Shown: positions 24,485 to 36,600 of the stretch, piece by piece
Layout: each line of letters begins with the position of its first letter
How positions within the stretch are numbered: the stretch's first letter is position 1
From: Cyrtodaria siliqua
Lineage: Eukaryota; Mollusca; Bivalvia; Adapedonta; Hiatellidae
Assembly: GCA_037043455.1 (NCBI GenBank)
Contig: JAWPHD010011232.1
Span: 1 to 64,000 of the forward strand
Reading direction: 5' to 3'
Length of the DNA: 64,000 nucleotides
Translations under genes and position numbers: made by a program
Notes under the pieces: generated by a model
The model's database searches: none
Seen by the model: the letters and a program-made list of their open reading frames with translations, nothing else
Told to the model about the DNA's origin: nothing

Positions 24485-25435
24485 TCAGATGTGTGTAAGT
24501 CTGTACTGTATATAGATTGCTAACAAAAATGAATTATACGATGTTTTCAGAGCTGAAAACGTGCGTTCAGTCGATGTCTCGTGCTAGTGTTTATAAACTT
24601 GGAAGTGTGTTAGTACGTAATTGGCGCCACCTGTGTTAAACCATTGGTTTTTTTTTATGACTGTTCCGACGCGTATCAATTGCTACGCTCTATGTGGTCA
24701 ACTGTTTTACGTTCAAGGTAAGAAATTTTGCTGACCATAGTGCCGCTGATATATCATGATTGAAGTCTTTTTTTTCTCAGCCTCATCTGATAAACTGGAT
24801 GAGATCAGGCACTAACATGATATTCTTTATTTCTAGAGCATTATCTATTAAGCGACAGAGAGGTGTATAGCATGACAGAGCTTTAAATAATTTGTGTCCG
24901 CATTATGTACTAATCAGATTAAAAATGAATGAGTAGCAAAGGAACGTTCAAAGTAAAATCATTTTCAAACATTGCATGATTTCAAAAAAAAAAAAAAATG
25001 GATGTGAAGAAATGTATCAATACGCTTTATAAAGAAACCACAATTCTGATTAACATGAAGTTAACGTAGCTATCCCGCCAACAACAGACATGTTTTACAA
25101 CATATGTACACCGTTTCTAAACCTACCGAGGACAAGCTATATATATAATTTACCTATTTTGAGAATCCGACACAGTATAAATGCCTTTAACCAACCAGTC
25201 CAAACCCCAAAGCTTGAACGTCGATTTAAGAGTTACCAGCTCATAATTCATTTTATGCATATTCAATCGCAGGCGTTTTAAGAACCCATGAATAAATCTA
25301 TACTTTTAATCGGCACATATACCTAACTATATGACCTGAACACCTTGATAGAATTTTGATAAACGGTTTTGTAGTTTAATTTTGCCGTTATTTGGCGAGT
25401 TAGTTTCTTTAAGTAAAACAAAACAAAACTTAAAT
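24485..25435. other. Unassigned AT-rich sequence
   Basis: No coding feature. The stretch 'gagatcaggcactaacatga' at about 24800 duplicates one at about 22838. Confidence 0.35.
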
Positions 25436-25439
25436 ACCT

Positions 25440-27815
25440 GTGTACCCTAATAATATAAATAAATATAAATGTAGAAATGTAAAAACAGGAAATGTAGCTT
25501 TCACAGAACACATTCAACGAAAAACATGCATTAACACAACAAAAAAAGAAAATACAATGTTTATAAAAAAAACAAGGCATGTGACGTCACAAACACAAAG
25601 GGGTTGACAATAGGGTTACCGCCTTGGAACAGTCAGTGGCAAAAAGGCCGATGCGGGTTTAAACCAGGTTTTAGGTTGCACCAAACCTCACTCTTACTTA
25701 CCCTATTGTCAGCCCATTAACATAGGACAGTGTAAAAAAGAAATGCCCATCAGGCTATATGCCCTAACAAACAAAGCAGCATTAACATGCAATATAACAC
25801 ATAGAGGAGCATGTATATATGCCCTAACAAACAAAGCAGCATTAACATGCAATATAACACATAGAGGAGCATGTATATATGCCCTAACAAACAAAGCAGC
25901 ATTAACAGGCAATATAACACATAGAGGAGCATGTATATATGCCCTAACAAACAAAGCAGCATTAACATGCAATATAACACATAGAGGAGCATGTATATAT
26001 GCCCTAACAAACAAAGCAGCATTAACATGCAATATAACACATAGAGGAGCATGTATATATGCCCTAACAAACAAAGCAGCATTAACATGCAATATAACTC
26101 ATAGAGGAGCATGTATATATGCCCTAACAAACAAAGCAGCATTAACATGCAATATAACACATAGAGGAGCATGTATATATGCCCTAACAAACAAAGCAGC
26201 ATTAACAGGCAATATAACACATAGAGGAGCATGTATATATGCCCTAACAAACAAAGCAGCATTAACAGGCAATATAACACATAGAGGAGCATGTATATAT
26301 GCCCTAACAAACAAAGCAGCATTAACAGGCAATATAACACATAGAGGAGCATGTATATATGCCCTAACAAACAAAGCAGCATTAACAGGCAATATAACAC
26401 ATAGAGGAGCATGTATATATGCCCTAACAAACAAAGCAGCATTAACATGCAATATAACACATAGAGGAGCATGTATATATGCCCTAACAAACAAAGCAGC
26501 ATTAACATGCAATATAACTCATAGAGGAGCATGTATATATGCCCTAACAAACAAAGCAGCATTAACATGCAATATAACACATAGAGGAGCATGTATATAT
26601 GCCCTAACAAACAAAGCAGCATTAACAGGCAATATAACACATAGAGGAGCATGTATATATGCCCTAACAAACAAAGCAGCATTAACAGGCAATATAACAC
26701 ATAGAGGAGCATGTATATATGCCCTAACAAACAAAGCAGCATTAACATACAATATAACTCATAGAGGAGCATGTATATATGCCCTAACAAACAAAGCAGC
26801 ATTAACAGGCAATATAACACATAGAGGAGCATGTATATATGCCCTAACAAACAAAGCAGCATTAACATACAATATAACACATAGAGGAGCATGTATATAT
26901 GCCCTAACAAACAAAGCAGCATTAACAGGCAATATAACACATAGAGGAGCATGTATATATGCCCTAACAAACAAAGCAGCATTAACAGGCAATATAACAC
27001 ATAGAGGAGCATGTATATATGCCCTAACAAACAAAGCAGCATTAACATGCAGTATAACACATAGAGGAGCATGTATATATGCCCTAACAAACAAAGCAGC
27101 ATTAACATACAATATAACTCATAGAGGAGCATGTATATATGCCCTAACAAACAAAGCAGCATTAACATGCAATATAACACATAGAGGAGCATGTATATAT
27201 GCCCTAACAAACAAAGCAGCATTAACATGCAGTATAACACATAGAGGAGCATGTATATATGCCCTAACAAACAAAGCAGCATTAACAGGCAATATAACAC
27301 ATAGAGGAGCATGTATATATGCCCTAACAAACAAAGCAGCATTAACAGGCAATATAACACATAGAGGAGCATGTATATATGCCCTAACAAACAAAGCAGC
27401 ATTAACAGGCAATATAACACATAGAGGAGCATGTATATATGAATTTTAAAAAAAGCCTAGAAAGCCACAATGCAAGTACGCAATGACTTGGTAGAAGCCA
27501 GAGCAATACGGGAACATACCATTAAGGGTACGACAAGACACGATTTAAGACAAACATATACCGTCCTTCGAGGATTTAGGTAGACGTCATCATAGGGTCC
27601 ACAATCTGTCCATTCATCGCACAATCAAAGAGGAAAGCATTGTGGCGAACTGCAAATGGGTCAACCACTGAACATTATACATGCATTGCGTTGCGAAATG
27701 ATAGGGTCATAACCTCTTTTGATAAACTTTATAACAAGTTTAATAACGATTTTATGAAAGTGGCCAAGGATCTTACGAAGTTTGTAAATGACATCACCAT
27801 AGAAATCAGGCTGTG
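25440..27815 (-). mobile_element. Array-bearing interspersed element, copy A (contains the 60-bp array)
   Basis: Reversed, this copy runs from 'gatttctatggtgatgtcat' (27805) through a single 74-bp-type segment (about 27640-27715), 'gtctacctaaatcc', 'gctctggcttctaccaagtc' (near 27500), the 60-bp array, then 'actgtcctatgttaatggg', 'gagtgaggtttggtg', 'tttttgccactgactgttcc' and 'aacatttcctgt'-like sequence to about 25440. The same order is found in copies B (35935), C (42430) and D (54985). No long non-repeat ORF exists, so it is non-autonomous. Its class is unknown. The internal tandem core recalls molluscan 'pearl'/Helentron-like elements, but that is inference. Confidence 0.7.
25755..27440 (-). 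repeat. 60-bp tandem array, 28 copies, inside copy A
   Basis: The exact unit length is 60 bp ('gccctaacaaacaaagcagc' + 'attaacatgcaatataacac' + 'atagaggagcatgtatatat'), with variation at very few positions (catgc/caggc/catac, aacac/aactc, aatat/agtat). The variants are interspersed, not clustered. A single related unit exists in copy C at about 42850-42915. Long ORFs on both strands are by-products of 60 being divisible by 3. Confidence 0.97.
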
Positions 27816-28720
27816 TAGTACCCTTAACAGTTTGTTCTCTTGTTGTTCTGGCTTCTGCCAAGTCATTGAGTACTTGCTTTGTGGCGGTAGCCCTATTGTA
27901 AATCATTTTGTGATTGTGATGTCTTATTTTGGCTTTTATTCATCTTTAAAATTGTTGTTTGATTGTGTGTGTGTTTATGATTGACCTTCGTCCTTGAATG
28001 CTACTTTTCCTGTTAGATTTTTATATCTACAATTTTTTTATATGCCTTTTTTAATATTATAGAGGGTACCAACCCCGCCCTCCCTGGCATCTGGAGTACT
28101 GGCTTTTTTTGGGGCATGGCATCTGGAATACTCCCTAATAGAGGGTTGGCATCTGGAATACTATTTGAACCATGCGAGGCCGCGCAGCGGTCGAGCCCGA
28201 GGGCCCGCAGGGCCCGAGCTCTCTAGGGGGTTCCGGGGGCATGCCCCCACGGAAAATTTTGAAACCTAGGTGCTCTGAAATGGCATTTCCAGCAATCTGA
28301 GACATAAATTAGCTTAAATTTAATTTTTTGGATGGAAAAAAATATTTTTTGAGAAAAATACGGCGTACGCGTATGAAAAACTGCGATGTCGGCGTACGGC
28401 GTACCACAACCCGACGTACGGAATACTGGCTAATATGGGTCGGAATCCGGCGTACGAAAAGGGCGTCGGTACCCTCATTATATATACATATCATGTATGT
28501 TATACTTATATTGCTTATTAATGCTGCCGTGTTTGATAGAGAATATAACCTGGCGGGGATATCTTTATTGGCACTGTCCCGTTTTTTTGGGATGACAATA
28601 TGGTTAGAGTGAGGTTTGGTGCCCTAGAACCTGGTTTAAACCCCCAACGGTCTCTTTTGCCACTGAACGTTCCAAGGCGTGTTTGTTATGTCATATCTTA
28701 CATTTTATTCATCTTTGTAG
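27816..28720 (+). mobile_element. Inverted second part of the 25-kb element (interrupted)
   Basis: At about 27815 the orientation flips: 'gtacccttaacagtttgttc' with 'tctggcttctgccaagtc' mirrors 27480-27530. The plus-strand copy continues to about 28055, is interrupted by the transposon at 28062-28476, and resumes with 'tgttatacttatattgctta', 'actgtcccg', 'gagtgaggtttggtg', 'cctggtttaaaccc' and 'ccactgaacgttccaaggc' to about 28720. The whole locus 25.44-28.72 kb is therefore a large head-to-head arrangement. Confidence 0.65.
28062..28476. mobile_element. 415-bp non-autonomous DNA transposon with 6-bp target duplication
   Basis: The left end is GAGGGTACCAACCCC. The right end reversed is GAGGGTACCGACGCC. 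ATTATA is present on both sides (28056-28061 and 28477-28482). The GC-rich interior includes 'gggggttccgggggcatgcc' and 'ggaaaattttgaaacctagg', sequence I recognise as a common marine-invertebrate repeat core. No intact ORF. Confidence 0.75.
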
Positions 28721-29956
28721 CTGTTTTTTTTTTTAAAAGCTTCACTTACATCTGTCTGCGTATCTTTTGAAAAACTCAGCATGAAACAAAAACAAATCTG
28801 CGACAAGAGGTGTACAGTTCGTACCCATAGGGATACCAGAACAGAACAGAACAGAACAGATTCTTTATTTACATGATTACAAACATACAACATGAGCACA
28901 AATGTAGCATATAAATATTATATACATCGGGAAGTTGTGATAACATATTATGTACAGTTTTAATGCGTGACAATAGTTTATCTATATATGTTGTTTAAAT
29001 TCATCAACCAAGGTATATGGTTTTCATTTCAATGTGTATAGAAACGGTAGTGCCATACCTGGCGAAAATATTATCTAATAGGAAAAAACGTGCGTCACAA
29101 ACTTCTTGGCAAGTCCACATACTATAATTGTCCAAACTGCCGTTAAAGGGAAAAAATCCATATTAATCGGAAAAGTCATACTATTACATGGTTTTTAAAA
29201 GCCTTTAAAATAGTATTTGTAGTAAGTTTATGAATATTAATAATAATAATGAATTTGAAATTTTGGAAAACTTGATGTGTAATAAAAGTATGAGTAAAAT
29301 ATCAAAATACTTGGCTTAAATTGGAGTTTTCTTTTTGAATATGTTACTTACACATAACACGTCATTCAGCTAAGAAAATTCTAAAATATCAAGTAAGATT
29401 TGACAATAACTAAAGCATTAGTATTTCTACAACGTAAAACCTAATCTTTGCGTCAAGTTAAACTTTGGCAGCAAATCATCATATATCGATTCTTCAAAGG
29501 AATCTCATTTTATTAAAAATTGATAATAGTTCAAGCATTGCATTTGCTTCTTGACACATTTCAACTCTCAATTCATCGTATAGAGGTCATACAAGTAAAA
29601 CATGTTTTTTCATCTTCAGCTTCACTAGATTAATTAAAATCGATTGCTAACTGTTCATATCTCAGCGTTTCTAGACAATCCGGTGCTCAATTAATCGTCG
29701 ATCGTTCTGTATTACGTGATGTCTAAGACTAAACTTGACATTTATAGCTGTTGGCCGTACATGTCAATTATAGGTAAATCACTAAAATCACCAATTATCG
29801 ATCACCTTGGGCGATGTCATGTTTGCCTAAACGTGCAGGCACACGGCAAGACAATCTCTTTTAAACTAAGGGACATAACAAGGTTTGTAATAGTATTTCA
29901 AGTTAGTACGAGTTACCCTGCTTCAAACAGATTATCCCAAGCCGTTTATTACGGTG
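28721..29956. other. Unassigned sequence with a minus-strand retroposon tail
   Basis: At 28838-28875 'gaacagaacagaacagaaca' followed by 'gattctttattta' reads, on the minus strand, as an AATAAAG signal plus a short TGTTC repeat, the form of a LINE/SINE 3' tail. The rest is AT-rich with no recognisable gene. Confidence 0.4.
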
Positions 29957-30107
29957 TCCTGTTAGGGCCATCATACCATCGCATCTTGCCATCGAGCATC
30001 GGTAAGATGCGATGGTCGATGGTAAGATGCGATGGTAAGATGCGATGGTCGATGTTAAGATGCGATGGTCGATGGTAAGATGCGATGGTAAGATGTCCCT
30101 AACAGAA
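29957..30107. mobile_element. Foldback element with 'gatggtaagatgc' internal repeats
   Basis: The left end 'tcctgttagggccatcatac' is mirrored by the right end 'aagatgtccctaacagaac'. Between them 'gatggtaagatgc' is repeated about six times, itself mirrored by 'ccatcgcatcttgccatc' on the left. A fragment with the same repeats and right end occurs at 61397-61440. The 44-bp minisatellite begins immediately at its right border. Confidence 0.65.
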
Positions 30108-32150
30108 CGCCATTGCTATGCTTGCATCCGTTTATACTAGCACTGTTATAACGCGATTGATATGCTTGCATTCGTTTATACCAGCACTGTTATAACGCCA
30201 TTGATATGCTTGCATTCGTTTATACCAGCACTGTTATAATGTCATTGCTATGCTTGCATCCGTTTATACTAGCACTGTTATAACGTCATTGCTATGCTTG
30301 CATCCGTTTATACCAGCACTGTTATAACGCCATTGCTATGCTTGCATTCGTTTATACCAGCACTCTTATAACGTCATTGCTATGCTTGCATCCGTTTATA
30401 CTAGCACTTTTATAACGCCATTGCTATGCTTGCATCCGTTTATACTAGCACTGTTATAACGCCATTGCTATGCTTGCATCCGTTTATACCAGCACTGTTA
30501 TAACGCCATTGCTATGCTTGCATTCGTTTATACCAGCACTGTTATAACGCCATTGCTATGCTTGCATCCGTTTATACCAGCACTGTTATAACGCCATTGA
30601 TATGCTTGCATTCGTTTATACCAGCACTGTTATAACGCGCCATTGCTATGCTTGCATTCGTTTATTCTAGCACTGTTATAACGCCATTGATATGCTAGCA
30701 TTCGTTTATACCAGCACTGTTATAACGCCATTGATATGCTTTCATTCGTTTATACCAGCACTGTTATAACGCAATTGCTATGCTTGCATCCGTTTATACC
30801 AGCACTGTTATAACGCCATTGATATGCTTGCATTCGTTTATACCAGCACCGTTATAACGTCATTGCTATGCTTAAATCCGTTTATACCAGCACTGTTATA
30901 ACGCCATTGATATGCTTGCATCAGTTTATACTAGCACTGTTATAACGCCATTGATATGCTTGCATTCGTTTATACCAGCACTGTTATAACGTCATTGCTA
31001 TGCTTACATTCGTTTATACCAGCACTGTTATAACGCCATTGATATGCTTGCATCCGTTTATACTAGCACTGTTATAACGCCATTGATATGATTGCATTCG
31101 TTTATACCAGCACTGTTATAACACCATTGATATACTTGCATCCGTTTATACTAGCACTGTCATAACGCCATTGATATGGTTGCATTCGTTTATACGAGCA
31201 CTGTTATAACGCCATTGATATGCTTGCATCCGTTTATACTAGCATTGTTATATCGCCATTGATATGCTTGCCTCGTTTATACCAGCACTGTTATATCGCC
31301 ATTTATATGCTTGCTTCCGTTTATACTAGCATTGTTATATCGCCATTGATATGCTTGCATCCGTTTATACCAGCATTGTTATAACGCCATTGCTATGCTT
31401 GCATCCGTTTATACCAGCACTGTTATATCGCCATTGATATGCTTGCATCCGTTTATACCAGCACTGTTATAACGCCATTGATATGCTTGCATTCGTTTAT
31501 ACCAGCACTGTTATAACGCCATTGATATGCTTGCATCCGTTTATACCAGCACTGTTATAACGCCATTGATATGCTTGCATTCGTTTATACTAGCACTGTT
31601 ATAACGCCATTGATATGCTTGCATCCGTTTATACTAGCACTGTCATAACGCCATTGATATGCTTGCATTCGTTTATACCAGCACTGTTATAACGTCATTG
31701 CTATGCTTGCATTCGTTTATACCAGCACTGTTATAACGCCATTGATATGCTTGCATTCTTTTATACCAGCACTGTTATAACGCCATTGATATGCTTGCAT
31801 CCGTTTATACTAGCACTGTTATAACGCCATTGATATGCTTGCATTCGTTTATACTAGCACTGTTATAACGCCATTGATATGCTTGCATTTGTTTATACCA
31901 GCACTGTTATAACGCCATTGATATGCTTGCATCCGTTTATACTAGCACTGTTATAACGCCATTGATATGCTTGCATTCGTTTATACTAGCACTGTTATAT
32001 CGCCATTGCTATGCTTGCATCCGTTTATACTAGCATTGTTATAACTCCATTGATATGCTTGCATCCGTTTATACTAGCATTGTTATATCGCCATTGCTAT
32101 GCTTGCATCCGTTTATACTAGCATTGTTATATCGCCATTGCTTGCATCCG
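30108..32150 (+). repeat. 44-bp minisatellite, about 46 copies
   Basis: The unit is 'cgccattgatatgcttgcat' + 'ccgtttataccagcactgtt' + 'ataa'. Variable sites are ga/gc after 'catt', cc/tc after 'gcat', and ac/at before 'agca'. The last 300 bp are more diverged (tatcgcc, agcattg). Because 44 is not a multiple of 3, no long ORF forms. Confidence 0.95.
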
Positions 32151-33280
32151 TTATATTATATATTATTGTCAAACATTGTGCCTAACAGCCATATTTGACG
32201 TATTGCCCAATATGTATGTACTTTGTAAGGTTTATTTGGGATGGCCTCATCCCAAATAGACATATGACGAGCCTAATAAAAGTTCTCATTGGACACGAGT
32301 ATTTACATTTACTTGACAAATGAACAAAGCGCTTACGAGCGTCATGGTGTTTGCCATTACTATCGGCGTTTACAACCGCATAAACGCCGAAAACAATGCG
32401 AATCGATTCTTTATATATAACTAAAAGATTAAATAAAAGTGTTGTTTAACGGTTCATCAATACATTATTTATGTTATTCCGTTATTGCTCTATACTTACT
32501 ATTGAATAAATCAAGAAGTGGGGGATATTATGTTAACATAATAGCACATACCTATGTTGCGCTATTGTATAACAAAATATGTGCAATAGCGTTTTCATCT
32601 CTACTGATCAAATTACGCGCACGCACCACGCTCGCACGCACATCAACACGCACGCACGCATTCTCTCCCCCACGAAACATAAACAATATTACTTGTTGAA
32701 ACAATCAGTTTCTAGACTAGTTATAAGTATAAACATAACGGCCCAGGTGTTCAAAGATTAAGGTTAGCTTAATCATTGGTTTGTGTAAATTTTCAAAGTG
32801 CTTTTTCTCATGAATGTATGTTTTGTACTACTAAAAGTTTTTACATTGCGTTTCTTCTTAACATAATGTTTTCACATGCTCAGTTTCTGGTAGAAATATT
32901 CATTTATCGGAAATTAAGAGAGATTTGAAATTTTGGTAAGTTAACCGATCTTTCAACAACTGGGTCAACATTTGTACAAAAAATCATAGACAGGACTAAT
33001 TAGAATAAAATGATATTCGCAATGCCCACACAATTACAAATATAACCGTATCTCTGACTCATATTAGTTATAGTGCGTGCGTATATCTTCCGGTTTCGAC
33101 TCCTAGGGAATACGAAGGTTATCTAAACGTTGTCAATGACGAGCTTAGACGACATTCAACCTGTATGTATATAAATTGTATTATAATAGTTTGTAAACGA
33201 CTTGTTTAACTGTTTCCGTCTTTCAAACACCAACGCGAAAATATGTTTGTACATTGTTCTCATTGCTTAAACGCAATCCT
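32151..33280. other. Unassigned AT-rich sequence with a small perfect hairpin
   Basis: 'tatttgggatg' gcct 'catcccaaata' at about 32233-32258 is a perfect stem. A short (CGCA)n-like stretch lies at about 32616-32660. No gene recognised. Confidence 0.4.
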
Positions 33281-33284
33281 TTAA

Positions 33285-33935
33285 AGGTACAAAAGGCAAT
33301 TATTTTTTTTAACTCGTTATGTTTGCATATCAACAGTGGTTTATTCTATTTATGCAGAATAAAGGAGAAGCATTAAAACTACACATTTTATTTAATTATG
33401 GAAGAATACTTTATTCATAAGTCAATAGGCCATAGGCTCATGGTATACTACAAATGCATACAAACGCAGAACATATGACACAGCAATAAACGTTTTTACA
33501 TGAGCATTATTCAAACATTTTTACATAAATTCTAGTGTTACATATAAACATGGTAAGGAAAGGAACTTAATAAGCATTACGCTTCCGTTCCAATCCTTTA
33601 TTTGTTGTTATTGTATATATGCTTAACTCGTAAATACAATGAATAAAATATGTTTAAACTAAACATAAACTCAATGACGTATTATATACATTATATAATT
33701 CCTGTTTTACACACATTGGAGGAGGTAATTATGACATTGGAGGAGGTAATTATGACATAATAAAAAGCATTTCAAACGTTGCGAATATAATTAATATAAC
33801 AATTAAAACAGTGCATCCCAGAATGCAGTCGGGCATCCCAGAATGCAGTCGGGATGATGATTTGTTCACATATATGCATACAGGTCTCGATATTCAAATT
33901 TAGTTCAAAATACTTCAAGATTGCCGTGTGTCCCT
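33285..33935. mobile_element. Possible piggyBac-like MITE (TTAA-flanked)
   Basis: The right end, 'ttcaagattgccgtgtgtcc' + ct, is followed by TTAA (33936-33939). The left end is weaker: TTAA (33281-33284), then 'aggtacaaaaggcaatta'. The ends match the better pair at 62583-62886. The interior contains two 20-bp-class direct duplications ('acattggaggaggtaattatg' type near 33715-33758, 'gcatcccagaatgcagtcgg' near 33815-33853). Confidence 0.4.
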
Positions 33936-33939
33936 TTAA

Positions 33940-35930
33940 ATCCTAAACAACCATATGACACGGCCGATCACATGGTCACATGATTTCAAAAGTACACCCA
34001 CATGATAAGCATATGGTCTCTTCCTTTTTTCCAAGAAACCGCTTAACCGTGACACATTGGAAATCCATACACCTGACAACCTGCTACGATATCGACGGGT
34101 ATATATGACTCGACTACTTTGTTGTCAGTTATTCTTGATATATTAACGTTTAATAAAATAATCATCTAACTCATTTCAGTTTTTAAATTAAAAATCAAAT
34201 AATTCTAAAGCGTTTAAATAACTATATGTTGTACACGTGGTCGGATAACACAAGGTATGCAGTCAATAGGTGTATTTGTATGTAGTTGTGTTTTTCGTTT
34301 TATAGGTAGGGATATGGTAGATAAAGATCGTCGGAAAATGTATGTAAGATTAAAATGTAGTCAGTTATTTGTTAGATTTCCCTTAATCTCCTTTTAAGTG
34401 CAGTATGAATTTAACTGTTAAGCTCAACTTTAAGTCAGTTACAATAAAATAGGAAAATAACATTATTTCTGATCAAGAAAAGTAAATATTGTAACGATTG
34501 TTTTCTAGCGTTTTTGTTTTGCAAAAATGCGAATAACATGTCGCCATACATGTATATCATCGGTTATTAAATAAAAACAACATTTAAAAACTTGGAAAAT
34601 GTATAACTATTTACAGTATAACTACACCGCTCTGTAGTTATTCGTTTTCAATTTAAGTCGTGGAACATACATGTAATAGATAACTTAAGGATGGTCGGAG
34701 AAAAAATATTTCAAATCTGAGGTCAACAGTTACCAATCTGCTGGAATTCCCCGTAATCTCTATACAAATTGCATCATGAATTAAGCGGAAACTTTGTTTA
34801 AGACTAACCATGGAATAAAACAAGCGGTTACCCAGCTACCTTCACATATCATATGACGATACCGGTTATTTCTAGACTCATATATACAATAACAGAGTAT
34901 AACTATTTTTTTTCTATTCAAACACATAATAATGACTACGAGCTGTACAATGACACGGTGTAAACCCGATATATTACTATTCAAACATACCCGTATATGA
35001 CATTTTTCAATAGGGTTTATTTCCGATTAACGACGGTTTTATAGAGTTGTTCTGAGTGTACAACTACGAGTACGAGGAGTTTCTTACTGAGTACGGGGAG
35101 TTTCTTACTGTGTCATTATACTATCAAGTACTAATCAGCTGGGCCCATATAATGGTATTAACCGTGGATTATTTTACAAATGAGATGTATTTTAATTAGC
35201 TGAAACAGCAGGAAAGGTAGGTTTTACAATCTCATTAATGTATATAGTTTTGTATTTTTTTGTATTTTTTTTTTAATTGCGTTTTTACTGTATGGTAGTT
35301 ATTTTGCAACAAGTTATGTCCTAATTATTCAAATATGACCATAGTTATTGATTCAATGATACTTGATCGGCTTAATGTCGATCAACCTAGTGGCATATGC
35401 TGTCCGTTTTCTGTTTCAAATCGATACTTACCTGGCATACTAATAAACGGTGTACAATACGCATTTTGTAATGAGAGACCGTGAACTAATGCTATACATG
35501 AAATACCTTGTTTTTGTTAACCAAAAAAAACTAATTGTAAGTCGGTTATATCAACAGTGTGCCTGTGAGAACGTAATGCAATCGTTTCCGCTCTGGTTAA
35601 ATTCTATACTCCAATCCTTGAAACTATTTCCATATTTAGATATGTATACAAACCGTGGGTAAACAAGTACCCGTTTGTGGTATAGATCTTTACACCAACT
35701 ACAGTATGGTTATTGCACATATAGTATTAAACAATCTATATTTTCTAGTTTCGATCGTTTTAATATTTATTTTATACCGTTTAAGTTTAGTGTATTACAG
35801 TATTTTGGTAAACGGACCAGTGGGTTAAACTATTCTTGCCTGGTCATTTAGTATATGTTGTTATAGAGAGCGAGTGTTTTTAATTAACGGACGGACAACT
35901 TCATTAATATATATGTCTGTGTTTTGGACC
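33940..35930. other. Unassigned AT-rich sequence
   Basis: No gene or RNA recognised. One short direct duplication ('gagtttcttactg' with 'gagtacg' context) lies at about 35070-35110. Confidence 0.35.
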
Positions 35931-35934
35931 ATTA

Positions 35935-36600
35935 TCATAATCTTCGAAAAACCTTTGCATTTGTTTTATTATCGTAACCCTGATCTTGTTTTATGATAAG
36001 AACTCGTCTGCAACGAGGTCTATTAGCAGACGAGGTCTATCACAACCTGACTTCTATGATGACTTATTACATACTTCGTAAGATCACTTCCATACATTCT
36101 TTATCAAACTTGTTAAGACTATTTATCAAAATATGTTCTTGCAACGCACTGCATGTTTAGGAGTCGACTCATTTCCAGTTCGCGACTACACTTTCCTCTT
36201 TGATTGTGCGATTATTGTGGATCATATGATGACGTCTACCTAAATCCTAGAAAACTAAACTAACGTGCCCTTAATAGTTTATTCTCTTATTGCACTGACT
36301 TATGCCAAGTCATTGAGTACTTAATGTATGACTTTATATGGGTTTTTTATATTTCTATATACACGATCAACCCAGTCGTTTACTATATTGCCTGGTAATT
36401 CTTATAGCCGAGGATATCCTTATTTACACTGTCCCGTGTAATGGATGGCAGTAGGATAGGAGTGAGGTTTGGTGAACCTTAGAACCTTGTAACCCAGGGG
36501 ACGTTTGACCACTTACCATTCCACTTACCGTTCCATTGCGAGCCTGCTATGTTTGTGGTGTCGCATATTATTATTTTGTTTTTACCCACTGGGAATGAAT
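35935..36600 (+). mobile_element. Array-bearing interspersed element, copy B (unexpanded)
   Basis: The order of blocks matches copies A, C and D but with no tandem array: 'cgtaaccctgatc' (35973), 'tcacaacctgacttctatga' (36039), the 74-bp-type segment once (about 36115-36215), 'gtctacctaaatcc' (36233), 'cttatgccaagtcattgagt' (36299), 'atatacacgatcaa' (36356), 'acactgtcccgtgtaa' (36425), 'gagtgaggtttggtg' and 'gttccattgcgagcctgct'. It serves as a reference for the founder structure, about 660 bp. Confidence 0.7.

Noticed and set aside
25630..25670. Pol III promoter in the interspersed element ('tggcaaaaagg' and 'ggtttaaacca')
   Set aside because: A- and B-box resemblance is weak and the spacing (about 22 bp) is too short for a tRNA-type promoter.
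25743..27449. 568-codon plus-strand and 560-codon minus-strand reading frames
   Set aside because: They are translations of a perfect 60-bp tandem repeat; frames stay open because 60 is a multiple of 3. No start context, splice signals or domain.
29716..30078. 120-codon frame
   Set aside because: Its C-terminal third is the translated 'gatggtaagatgc' repeat of a foldback element; the rest has no recognisable domain.
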